From contig CACZYY010000004.1 in assembly GCA_902785455.1 (NCBI GenBank), positions 1-61,132 of the forward strand: 61,132 nucleotides of DNA, in the 5' to 3' direction. Shown one piece after another: positions 8,015 to 15,503 of the stretch (its first letter is position 1; every line of letters begins with the position of its first letter). The DNA comes from an uncultured Spirochaetaceae bacterium. Its GTDB lineage: Bacteria; Spirochaetota; Spirochaetia; Treponematales; Treponemataceae. The translations under genes were made by a program, and so were the position numbers. Under the pieces are notes generated by a model. The model saw only the letters and a program-made list of their open reading frames with translations. It did no database searches and had not been told where the DNA came from.

Positions 8015-9466
8015 ATGCTTGGCTTAAAGGAAAAAGCATCTTATGGACTTGGTGCTGTTGGAAAAGACATGGTTTACATGCTTTCCGCAAGCTATATATT
8101 ATATTACTTTCAGGATATTCTTGGCGTGAGTGCGGCCGCTATGGGCGTCATCTTGCTGATTGCGCGCGTTTTTGATGCTTTCAATGACCCGATTATGGGT
8201 GTTGTCGTCGCAAAAACCCGGACACGCTTCGGAAAATTCCGACCGTGGCTTTTGATTGGAACGCTTACGAACGCAGTCGTTCTATTTCTGATGTTTGCGG
8301 CTCCGCCTTCACTTGATGCCGCAGGTCTTGTCGCTTATGCCGCCGTCACTTACATCGTCTGGGGCGTCACTTACACGATGATGGACATTCCTTACTGGTC
8401 AATGATTCCGGCCTTTACAAACGGCGGAAAGGAGCGCGAAGGTCTCACAACTTTGGCCCGTTCTTGTGCAGGTGTCGGTGCCGCAGTCATTTCAATCCTC
8501 ACAATGATTATTGTACCTGTTCTTGGAAAAATGTTCGGTGGCACAGTTCCTTCCGAACTGGCTTCACGCTATCCTGGCCAGCAGTGGATTGAGCTTAATG
8601 GATTTAAATTCTTTACGCTCGGCGTTGCGGTTCTTTTTGTGCTCTTCACACTGATTATGTGCCTTTCGATTAAGGAAAAATCTTCCGTAGACATGAAAAC
8701 TGCAAAAATCAGCGAAATGTTCCGTGCCCTTGTTCAGAATGATCAGGCAATGTGCGTCGTTCTCACAATCGTCGTCGTGAACGTAGCCCTTTACATCACT
8801 TCAAATCTCGTAATTTACTTCTTTAAATACGATTTGGGTGGCGCAAACTGGAATGACGGTTACGCGCTTTTCAACATGGTAGGCGGCGGCACACAAATCC
8901 TTGCGATGATGATTTTGTATCCGTTCTTGCGAAATCTTCTTAAACTCAACAATATCAGGATTTTCTACGTGAGCATCGGAATGAGCATAATCGGATATTT
9001 CGCGCTTCTGGCAATGGCTAGCGTTGGTGTCAGTTCCGTAGTTCCATTCCTGATTCCCGGCGTTCTCGTAATGGCAAGTGCAGGCGTAAACAACGTAATC
9101 ATCACGGTCTTTTTGGCAAATACAGTCGATTACGGTGAGCTCAAAAACAACCGCCGCGATGAAAGCGTAATTTTCTCAATGCAAACCTTCGTAGTCAAAC
9201 TGGCTTCTGGAATTGCAGCCTTTGTAGCATCCCTCGCGCTTTCAGTCCTCAACCTTAAACAGGTCACATGCGACGCAACAGAAGCAAACATTGACTTTGC
9301 GCAGGGCGTATCGCAGGCTTCAAAAATGGGGCTCCGCATGGTAATGACTCTGATTCCGATTTTTGTCCTGATTCTTGGCGTTCTGATTTTCAAAACAAAG
9401 TTCATCTTGAATGACAAAAAAGTCGAAGAAATCAGCGAAGAACTCAAAGTTCGCCACGAAAAATAA
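8015..9466 (+). CDS. GPH-family (MelB-like) sugar:cation symporter
   Basis: A 483-residue membrane protein with about twelve hydrophobic segments. The N-terminal region (KEKASYGLGAVGKDM) and the loop FDAFNDPIMG are hallmarks of the glycoside-pentoside-hexuronide family; TRFGKFRPWLLIG is its conserved cytoplasmic loop, and DIPYWSM is also typical. It should move a disaccharide or glycoside with sodium or protons across the inner membrane. The nearby GH36 enzyme suggests alpha-galactosides such as melibiose. The start follows TAAGGGGGAA. Substrate is inference from context. Confidence 0.85.
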   Translation: MLGLKEKASYGLGAVGKDMVYMLSASYILYYFQDILGVSAAAMGVILLIARVFDAFNDPIMGVVVAKTRTRFGKFRPWLLIGTLTNAVVLFLMFAAPPSLDAAGLVAYAAVTYIVWGVTYTMMDIPYWSMIPAFTNGGKEREGLTTLARSCAGVGAAVISILTMIIVPVLGKMFGGTVPSELASRYPGQQWIELNGFKFFTLGVAVLFVLFTLIMCLSIKEKSSVDMKTAKISEMFRALVQNDQAMCVVLTIVVVNVALYITSNLVIYFFKYDLGGANWNDGYALFNMVGGGTQILAMMILYPFLRNLLKLNNIRIFYVSIGMSIIGYFALLAMASVGVSSVVPFLIPGVLVMASAGVNNVIITVFLANTVDYGELKNNRRDESVIFSMQTFVVKLASGIAAFVASLALSVLNLKQVTCDATEANIDFAQGVSQASKMGLRMVMTLIPIFVLILGVLIFKTKFILNDKKVEEISEELKVRHEK

Positions 9467-9473
9467 ATGAAGT

Positions 9474-9594
9474 AGGGGGAAGTCTCCCCCTCGCTCCAGC
9501 CCTTGCGGTCTTACGCTACCCCTTCTTCTAAGGGGTTTTGCGGTTCAGGCACAGCCTTCACCGAGAGTCGCTCAAAACCTGCCTCGCAGGTTTT
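9474..9594 (+). repeat. Family D three-hairpin repeat, copy 2
   Basis: Three stems follow one another: AGGGGGA/TCCCCCT (9474-9491, loop AGTC), ACCCCTT/AAGGGGT (9518-9536) and AAAACCTGC/GCAGGTTTT (9574-9594). The first two correspond to hairpins inside the DUF763 gene (663-680 and 611-623, opposite orientation), with the first hairpin nearly identical. It lies just after the symporter stop codon, where the second stem plus a short T-run could act as a terminator. Confidence 0.65.
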
Positions 9595-9656
9595 GCCGGC
9601 TACGCCGTCGCTCACTACCTTAAAATCCCCGGATAACAACTTGCTCTTCTGTCATG

Positions 9657-9695
9657 TTTTTCACTTTTCACTTTGCACTTTCCGTTTTCCACTTC
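9657..9695. repeat. Degenerate heptad repeat, tract 2
   Basis: Units of 7 nt such as TTTTCAC, TTTGCAC, TTTCCGT and TTTCCAC follow each other immediately upstream of the -10 box of the tyrosine phosphatase gene. The complementary strand shows the same GAAA-core period as tracts 1 and 3. Confidence 0.7.
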
Positions 9696-9702
9696 CTTGT
9701 GT

Positions 9703-9708
9703 TATAAT
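9703..9708 (+). promoter_or_regulatory. -10 box of the tyrosine phosphatase gene
   Basis: A perfect TATAAT sits 7 nt before the ATG at 9716, so transcription should start at the A of the start codon. The -35 region is only the T-rich heptad tract. No Shine-Dalgarno sequence is present (the leader reads CCTCCCC). Confidence 0.5.
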
Positions 9709-9715
9709 CCTCCCC

Positions 9716-10165
9716 ATGAAAAAAATTCTCTTTATCTGTCACGGAAATATCTGTCGATCACCGATGGCCGAAATGGTCATGAAACACTTTGTCAAAAAAG
9801 CGGGCAAAGAACATGAGTTTTATATCGACTCTGCTGCAACCGATTATGACGAAATCGGCAACGGAATGCACCGTGGCACCCGTCAGATTCTCACTCAGAA
9901 CGGAATTCCTTTTACGGATCACAGGGCGCGTCTTGTCACTCCCGACGATTACAATGAATTTGATTTGCTCATAATCATGGACAGCGAGAACGAACGTCAC
10001 TTAAAGAGGCGTGTAGGCGAGGACACAGAAGGCAAAGTTCACTATCTTCTTGAATACGCAGGCCTGGACCGCGATGTCGCAGATCCATGGTATACAGGCA
10101 ATTTTGAAGAAACTTGGAGCGATGTGACTCTTGGCTGCCGAAGTCTTCTTGACAGTTTGAGTTAA
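9716..10165 (+). CDS. Low-molecular-weight protein-tyrosine phosphatase
   Basis: A 149-residue cytoplasmic phosphatase, full length for the family. The P-loop CHGNICRS begins at the catalytic Cys8 with Arg14 closing the loop, and the general-acid Asp is in DPWYTGNFEETW near residue 122. The reading frame stays open far upstream, but the family begins at the P-loop, so the ATG at 9716 is chosen. The TATAAT box 7 nt upstream and lack of a ribosome-binding site point to a leaderless mRNA. The physiological substrate is unknown; exopolysaccharide clusters often hold such enzymes, but no such cluster is seen here. Confidence 0.9.
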   Translation: MKKILFICHGNICRSPMAEMVMKHFVKKAGKEHEFYIDSAATDYDEIGNGMHRGTRQILTQNGIPFTDHRARLVTPDDYNEFDLLIIMDSENERHLKRRVGEDTEGKVHYLLEYAGLDRDVADPWYTGNFEETWSDVTLGCRSLLDSLS

Positions 10166-10222
10166 CGTAACACTTAAATTCCTCTTTTATAAATCTTTGC
10201 GTTTTGTTAGAATGTGCTCACT

Positions 10223-11446
10223 ATGATTAAAAGAAACACAGGATTTGCAAATTTGACCGCGGGCTATCTCTTCCCGGAAGTTGCCCGCCGCCGCCGTGAA
10301 TATGCTGCCTCACATCCAGAGGCAAAAATTATTTCTCTTGGAATCGGAAACACAACTGAGCCTATCTCAAAACATATTGCAACAAAAATGAGCGAGTATT
10401 GTCTCGGTCTTGCCACTCCAGAAGGTTATTCTGGTTACGGTGACGAGCAGGGAAATTCTTCACTCCGTGCCCGCATCGCCGAAGTCTTCTATCCAGGTCT
10501 TGTCGATGCAAGCGAAGTTTTCATCTCAGACGGAGCAAAATGCGACATCGCCCGAATCCAGACACTTTTTGGCCGCGAGGTAAAAGTTGCCGTTCAGGAT
10601 CCGGCTTACCCGGTTTATGTCGACGGCTCTGTAGTCGTTGGGGCTGCAGGTGAGAACATCGGCACGGGCTACAAAGGAATCACATATCTTCCTTGCACCG
10701 AAAAGAACGATTTCTTCCCTGATTTGAGCAAAGTTGAGCCGGACACTCTCATTTATTTCTGCTCGCCGAACAACCCTACAGGAGCTACTGCTACTCGCGA
10801 GCAGCTCAAAAAGCTCGTTGATTTTGCGAACGCAAACGGCTGCATCATTATTTTCGACTCAGCTTATTGCGAGTTCATCCGCGACAAGAATTTGCCAAAA
10901 TCAATTTACGAGATTGAAGGTGCAAAAACTTGCGCAATCGAAATCAATTCATTCTCAAAACCGGCCGGATTCACAGGTGTTCGCTTGGGCTGGTCTGTAA
11001 TTCCAAACGAACTCAAATTTGCTGACGGCTCAAGCGTAAACAAAGACTGGAACCGTGTAATGACAACTTTGTTCAACGGAGCTTCAAACATCGCACAGGC
11101 TGGTGGTTTGGCAGCTCTGGACGAGCAGGGCTTAAAGGACATGAAGGCTCAGGTCGATTACTATCTTGAGAACGGCAAAAAAATCAAGGAAACTTTGGAT
11201 GGAGCAAACTTCAAGGCAATGGGCGTCGAGGCTTTCTTTACAGGTAACGGTCCATACGTCTGGGCAAAATTCCCTGAGAAAAAGAGCTGGGATGTGTTCG
11301 ACGCAATTCTGGACAAATGCCACATCGTAACCACCCCAGGAAGCGGATTCGGTCCAGCCGGTGAGTCTTTCATAAGATTCAGCTCATTCGGCCACAAAGC
11401 CGACATCGAAGAGGCATGCACACGCCTCGCAAGCTTCTCTATGTAA
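10223..11446 (+). CDS. dapL: LL-diaminopimelate aminotransferase
   Basis: A 407-residue fold-type I PLP aminotransferase. The start NTGFANLTAGYLFPEVARR, the segment GIGNTTEPI, the YCSPNNPTGA-type loop (here FCSPNNPTGA) and the PLP lysine Lys246 in NSFSKPAGFTGVR identify the DapL family. It converts tetrahydrodipicolinate straight to LL-diaminopimelate with glutamate as amino donor, feeding lysine and possibly peptidoglycan synthesis. A GTG at 10214 lies directly against the TAGAAT -10 box (10208-10213) and could not be on the mRNA, so the ATG at 10223 is chosen. That leaves at most a few leader bases. Confidence 0.92.
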   Translation: MIKRNTGFANLTAGYLFPEVARRRREYAASHPEAKIISLGIGNTTEPISKHIATKMSEYCLGLATPEGYSGYGDEQGNSSLRARIAEVFYPGLVDASEVFISDGAKCDIARIQTLFGREVKVAVQDPAYPVYVDGSVVVGAAGENIGTGYKGITYLPCTEKNDFFPDLSKVEPDTLIYFCSPNNPTGATATREQLKKLVDFANANGCIIIFDSAYCEFIRDKNLPKSIYEIEGAKTCAIEINSFSKPAGFTGVRLGWSVIPNELKFADGSSVNKDWNRVMTTLFNGASNIAQAGGLAALDEQGLKDMKAQVDYYLENGKKIKETLDGANFKAMGVEAFFTGNGPYVWAKFPEKKSWDVFDAILDKCHIVTTPGSGFGPAGESFIRFSSFGHKADIEEACTRLASFSM

Positions 11447-11480
11447 GCATAGAAAAAACTGGAACATTATCGGCCATAAG

Positions 11481-11642
11481 TAAAAAAAATCGGCGTGAAG
11501 GAGCGAAACGACTTACGAAAACACTCGTTTTGTGCTGCCGCGCAAGCGGCAAACGTATATAGTTTCAAGCACAAAACGCGTGGAGCAGGCTAGCCTGCGT
11601 TTTCGATAAGCCGTTTTCACGACTGGTAGCCGATTTTTTTTA
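11481..11642. repeat. Family A structured element, copy 1 (nested three-way junction)
   Basis: The outer stem P1 is a perfect 14-bp inverted repeat (11481-11494 with 11629-11642). Inside, P2 pairs 11506-11522 with 11599-11616. Two arms branch from it. P3 (11523-11536 with 11568-11581) carries hairpin P4, GCCGC-GCAA-GCGGC, and hairpin P5, AAAC/GTTT with a 7-nt loop. P6 is a perfect 14-bp palindrome (11585-11598). The 142-bp core matches copy 2 at 26021-26162 with about 14 substitutions and no gaps. It lies between convergent genes, and the A-run and T-run at its ends could make it a two-way terminator here. Confidence 0.85.
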
Positions 11643-11660
11643 TATTAGCAAGTGATTTTT

Positions 11661-12890
11661 TTACAGCTCTTTTTTATATCCGATGTGGAGTTTGAACGCC
11701 CCCGGCTTGCTGTCTGCAAATTTATTCATATTCGCCGTGAACAGCACGTTTACTTTTCCGCCGTCAGCTTCAATTTCCGTGAACGGGCAGAATTTAACAT
11801 TCATTTTGTCCATAAAATCATTGTCGCCAATGTCTTTGAAATGCTTGTCTTCAAATCCTACCATGCAATGCACGCCTGCCGAATAATTCCTGTGTTTTTT
11901 GTACATTGTTTCGGCATACATCTGCATATCCATGCCAAAAGTCTCTTCAATCAAAAGACTTTTTCCGACCATTCGTGCTGAATTGATTTTATTTGTCGGA
12001 ATGTTATAAATGCTTATGTTCAGCCTTGCGTCACCGAATTTAAATCTCGGTTCAAAAATGAAATAAGTTTCGTTCAGACTAAAATCCCTGGATTTGTCAC
12101 TTTTTCGGATTGGCAAATATTCAAATCCGCACTGAATGAAAAGAGAAGTCGTTGAATACTTGTTTCCGATAAGAATATCCGCTCCTGTGTGAAAATAAAG
12201 CGTATCAATTAAAAGAACTACGTCCTCATTGCTTGAATTTTTTGTATAAAGCGGGGCACCAAGGCCTGCGAGCATATCAATTGTGAGAAGTCGAGTGGCC
12301 GCCGCAAATCGCAAATCTGCATTGAGCTGAGGTGCGTCATCGTCATTTTTTTCTTCATTCTCACTGTTTTTGCTCACAACAAGTCCGAAACTTGCCGGCA
12401 AATTCCTGAGAGTCACTGAATAACTTCCGCCAGTTCCAAAAACTTCGTAAGCAGAAAGCCCGTTTTGACCGAGATAGCTTTCCGTTAAGAGTGAACTGTA
12501 ATTTTCGACACCGAGCCTGCGGGTTATGAATTTCTGGCTTCCGATTGATTCATTGTAACCTTTGAAAACTGTCAGTGTGTGCGTAGCTCCGAGGAGAGAC
12601 TGTGTGAAAGTACCTGAAATCTCGTTCAGCCTGAAGATTGAGTCCGCTTCTTTGGAAACTCCATTTTCATATAAATCATTCGTCTGAATTGAAAATTCAC
12701 CCTGCACAGAAAATGATTTAGATAATGCTAATTGTCCACCGAGAAATCCGCTGAAAACAAGAGCTGGATCAAGCCCGAAAGATTTTTTATTTACAAAGCT
12801 TGCGGCAAGTCCCGATTCGCCCGAGAAAAAAGTTCCTGCAAAAAGAGAATGTGCAAGCAGAAAAATAATTGCTTTAAGAATTTTTTTCAT
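11661..12890 (-). CDS. Predicted outer-membrane or periplasmic barrel-like protein
   Basis: A 409-residue precursor with a signal peptide (MKKILKAIIFLLAHSLFAG) and a good GAGGAG site before the ATG. The mature chain is rich in alternating aromatic and polar residues, with repeated strand-like stretches (SKSFSVQGEFSIQ, FKFGDARLNISIYNI, GKVNVLFTANMNKF), which suits a beta barrel. It ends in KKEL rather than an aromatic residue, unlike most barrels. It lies 14 bp downstream of the OmpA-family gene on the same strand and is probably co-transcribed with it. No specific family is recognised; the localisation is inference. Confidence 0.5.
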   Translation of the reverse strand: MKKILKAIIFLLAHSLFAGTFFSGESGLAASFVNKKSFGLDPALVFSGFLGGQLALSKSFSVQGEFSIQTNDLYENGVSKEADSIFRLNEISGTFTQSLLGATHTLTVFKGYNESIGSQKFITRRLGVENYSSLLTESYLGQNGLSAYEVFGTGGSYSVTLRNLPASFGLVVSKNSENEEKNDDDAPQLNADLRFAAATRLLTIDMLAGLGAPLYTKNSSNEDVVLLIDTLYFHTGADILIGNKYSTTSLFIQCGFEYLPIRKSDKSRDFSLNETYFIFEPRFKFGDARLNISIYNIPTNKINSARMVGKSLLIEETFGMDMQMYAETMYKKHRNYSAGVHCMVGFEDKHFKDIGDNDFMDKMNVKFCPFTEIEADGGKVNVLFTANMNKFADSKPGAFKLHIGYKKEL

Positions 12891-12904
12891 AGCACTCCTC
12901 TTTT

Positions 12905-14245
12905 TTATTTTCGTTGAATATAAGTTGCTTTTGGTCTTGCGGTGATGATTACACGTCTGTTCAGAGCCCGTCCTTCTGGCGTTGCATTTGATGCGACCGG
13001 CTTAGTTCCTCCGTACCCTTTATAGCTGAAGATTGAGCGCGGAAGCCCATTCTTTACAAGTTCGCTGATAATTGTCTGGGTTCTTGCAATTGAAAGATTC
13101 ATCTGTCCGACAGGCTTGTTTACATCGGCAGTATGACCCTCAACAAGAATCGTGAATGCATCGTCTTTGTTTACGTCTTTGAGCAGTCGTGCAAGATTTG
13201 CCATTTTTGGCAGTTCTGATTCCAAAAGCTGTGCGCTGTCCGCTACGAATTTCAAATCATACAATAACTGAATGAAATCTTCCTTAATATTTATGATTGG
13301 AGCTTCATCGTATTCCTGGAAGTATTTCTTGATGTCAACGACCGGAGCGTAATATTCATGCACTTTATCATCTGTTTTGATGGAGTAGGTGAGATTTTCC
13401 TTGTCCAGAAGAACGACGACCTTTCCTTCCTGCAAAAGCTTGAGGTTTTCTGGTACGGAAAGAATTTTAAGTGCGTCATCGCGGGAAATCACCGGGTCTG
13501 TACGGAGATGTCCGTAAACTTTCCGTGCTTTTATGTGCAGCGGATCCGAACCGATTCGTGAATGATATGCGCTCTCATCATCACGCCAGTCGTAATGAAG
13601 CATTCCGTTTTTGAATTCTGATTCTGGATTGCCCATATTGCGTTCGTAAATCAGGTTCATGTTTTCATCCCAAATCTGCGGGAAAAAACACGGATAAACC
13701 GAGTCTGTCATGAATTCACCGTGAACATCAAGTTCTCCGCGTGCGTCGATGATAATTCCTGTGTAAACTCTTGAAGAAACGTTCTCAATCGGCTTTGCGT
13801 TTTCGTACGGAAAATGATGCTTAATCATCAGTGAGGAAATTTCGTGCAGGTTGATTGTGTGAGTTGTTTTGAGCGTGAGGCTTCCGTCAGTAAAAATTCC
13901 AGGGCTCTTTTTTCCTTCATCTATGATTTTAGTGAGTTGTTCAAGCGTTATGTTGTTCGCAAGCAAAAGGTCTCCGATTTGCTGGCTTGAATTGACATAA
14001 AGTGAAAGAAGCGGATCCTTGATAAGGTCTGGAAGTTTTGTTTCTACAAAATTGATAGCCGCGCGTTTTCCTGAAGGCATACTGATTTTTGCACGTTCTG
14101 TGTCGAGATTGACTTCAGATACAAAGTTTGACTTTGACCAGTCTATTACGCTGGAAGACGAGATAATTGGCTTTTTTTCTGCGGCAGATACATTTCCTGC
14201 CAGAATTGCGGTTAAAATCAGCGAAGATATAATTGACTTTCTCAC
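12905..14245 (-). CDS. OmpA-family peptidoglycan-binding protein
   Basis: A 446-residue precursor. The GTG at 14245 is chosen because AAAGGA lies 7-8 nt upstream and it gives a tight signal peptide (MRKSIISSLILTAILAGNV, cut after SAA). A TTG nine codons upstream would put charged residues before the signal. The last 120 residues form an OmpA domain (ILVEGHTAD, LSIARTQTI, NRRVIITA) expected to bind peptidoglycan. The long N-terminal part (about 300 residues) has no clear match. It may tether the outer membrane or an envelope complex to the wall. Heptad tract 3 lies upstream. Confidence 0.75.
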   Translation of the reverse strand: MRKSIISSLILTAILAGNVSAAEKKPIISSSSVIDWSKSNFVSEVNLDTERAKISMPSGKRAAINFVETKLPDLIKDPLLSLYVNSSQQIGDLLLANNITLEQLTKIIDEGKKSPGIFTDGSLTLKTTHTINLHEISSLMIKHHFPYENAKPIENVSSRVYTGIIIDARGELDVHGEFMTDSVYPCFFPQIWDENMNLIYERNMGNPESEFKNGMLHYDWRDDESAYHSRIGSDPLHIKARKVYGHLRTDPVISRDDALKILSVPENLKLLQEGKVVVLLDKENLTYSIKTDDKVHEYYAPVVDIKKYFQEYDEAPIINIKEDFIQLLYDLKFVADSAQLLESELPKMANLARLLKDVNKDDAFTILVEGHTADVNKPVGQMNLSIARTQTIISELVKNGLPRSIFSYKGYGGTKPVASNATPEGRALNRRVIITARPKATYIQRK

Positions 14246-14290
14246 GGCACGTTCCTTTAAATAGTTCTTCAACTTAGATTTTCGGCAATA

Positions 14291-14322
14291 AAAACTGAAA
14301 ACTGAAAGCGGAAAGTGAAAAA
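14291..14322. repeat. Degenerate heptad repeat, tract 3
   Basis: Units AAAACTG (twice), AAAGCGG, AAAGTGA and AAAATAA recur every 7 nt. On the coding strand of the OmpA-family gene downstream this is a T-rich tract with TTTTCAG units, comparable to tracts 1 and 2. Confidence 0.7.
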
Positions 14323-14342
14323 TAAAATTTTTATCGCGATCT

Positions 14343-15503
14343 TTAATCTTTGTCCTCGATTTCTTGGATTGCTTCCTGCGCTGCGAGTTTCATTCCCATC
14401 GGAAGTCTGAGCTGATATTTGTAGGGCGGAGTTTTTTCTTGAATCAGCTCTGTGTTGAGGCTTTTGAGAGTGTTGTAATCAAGCCGGATTTCTTGAGCAA
14501 GCCGTTCAAGAGAAATTTTTGTGCTCGTTGTCGCATAATCGAAATCCGCGAAGTGCCTTGTCTCGCTGATTTTTGGAAGCTCCACCTTGTATTCCTCGCC
14601 GTTCTCTGCAATTTCGTTGATTGCAATCAGCTTTGGAACGTAATTTATTGTCTCTTCTGGAATTAAATTGTGCTCAGAAAGATACCAGAATGTCTTTACA
14701 GGGGAATTTTTGAGTGCGCGACGCATTGCCCCGGCACCGCAGTTATAGGCACCGATTGCAAGCGGCCAGTCATCGAACATCTTGTAATTGTCCTGTAGTT
14801 TTGAGAGTGCCGCGCTTGTTGACTTCCAGGGATCCAGCCGTTCATCAAACCATTCGTTCTTTTTGAGAAATGGATGCATGGAGTTTTCCATAAATTGCCA
14901 TAAACCTCTGGCTCCGCTTCGTGATTTTGCCAAGGGCTTGTATTCGCTTTCGACCAGCGGAAGATATTCAAGAATAGCAGGCATGTTTCGCTTTTTAAGC
15001 TCTTCGCGCACGTAAAGCCGGTAATATTCTCCGTCATCAAGGATTTTGTAAAGACTCTCCTTTCCGAACCTTGTCATGTAGCGCGCAATGTACTCGTGGA
15101 TTATCTCCTGCTCGTATTTTCCTTTAGTGAGCTTTATTCCGCCTGCTTCCGCTATGACTTTTTTCTGCTTGTGCTCCAAAAATGCCTTTTGCCGCGCGTA
15201 ATCTTCTTCATCAAAAAGTTTAAGAATCTGATTTAAGGGCGAATCATCGACATAATACTCATCCGCAGGCGGAAGTTCTTCCATCTCCACCTTCTCAAGC
15301 TCTTCTGGTTGAGATGTTTGAGGCGAAATGTTTGATATGGGAAAAAGTAATATAGAAAGAAATATTATAAGATGCCACACTGATTCGGGATTCCTACGGA
15401 ATCCCATTTTTATATATTTTAATTGTAAATCTTGATTTTGCGTAGCAAAATCAAATCTGTGTGGCAATTTAAAAATTCTAATTAACTGACGGAAAATTAT
15501 CAT
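14343..15503 (-). CDS. MltD-like lytic transglycosylase with a repeat-encoded N-terminus
   Basis: The SLT domain (about residues 170-310) carries the catalytic Glu185 in LPLVESEYKP, SGARGLWQF and AYNCGAGAMRR; the C-terminal part resembles a LysM-like tail. It cleaves peptidoglycan glycan strands without hydrolysis in the periplasm. The ATG at 15503 overlaps the stop of the upstream gene (ATGA), which favours translational coupling. However, codons 13-44 are encoded by a family C repeat, and the signal-like hydrophobic stretch LIIFLSILLFPIS comes after it. A second ATG at 15407, inside the repeat, would give a normal signal peptide (MGFRRN then the hydrophobic core) but lacks a Shine-Dalgarno sequence. 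Start is therefore uncertain. Confidence 0.85.
   Translation of the reverse strand: MIIFRQLIRIFKLPHRFDFATQNQDLQLKYIKMGFRRNPESVWHLIIFLSILLFPISNISPQTSQPEELEKVEMEELPPADEYYVDDSPLNQILKLFDEEDYARQKAFLEHKQKKVIAEAGGIKLTKGKYEQEIIHEYIARYMTRFGKESLYKILDDGEYYRLYVREELKKRNMPAILEYLPLVESEYKPLAKSRSGARGLWQFMENSMHPFLKKNEWFDERLDPWKSTSAALSKLQDNYKMFDDWPLAIGAYNCGAGAMRRALKNSPVKTFWYLSEHNLIPEETINYVPKLIAINEIAENGEEYKVELPKISETRHFADFDYATTSTKISLERLAQEIRLDYNTLKSLNTELIQEKTPPYKYQLRLPMGMKLAAQEAIQEIEDKD
15373..15466 (+). repeat. Family C MITE-like element, copy 2, inside a coding sequence
   Basis: A 94-bp element with ends TGCCACAC and GTGTGGCA and the same two internal hairpins as copies 1 and 3. It lies in the first codons of the lytic transglycosylase gene (read antisense to the element) and leaves the frame open. 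Confidence 0.85.

Noticed and set aside
9503..9715. Upstream extension of the tyrosine phosphatase frame
   Set aside because: The extra 71 codons come from repeat family D and the heptad tract, lie upstream of the TATAAT box, and precede the point where the family begins.
11481..11642. Family A as a riboswitch for dapL or the gene after it
   Set aside because: Copy 1 lies downstream of dapL and between convergent genes, and copy 2 is upstream of an unrelated promoter. No shared regulated gene exists, so a cis riboswitch does not fit.
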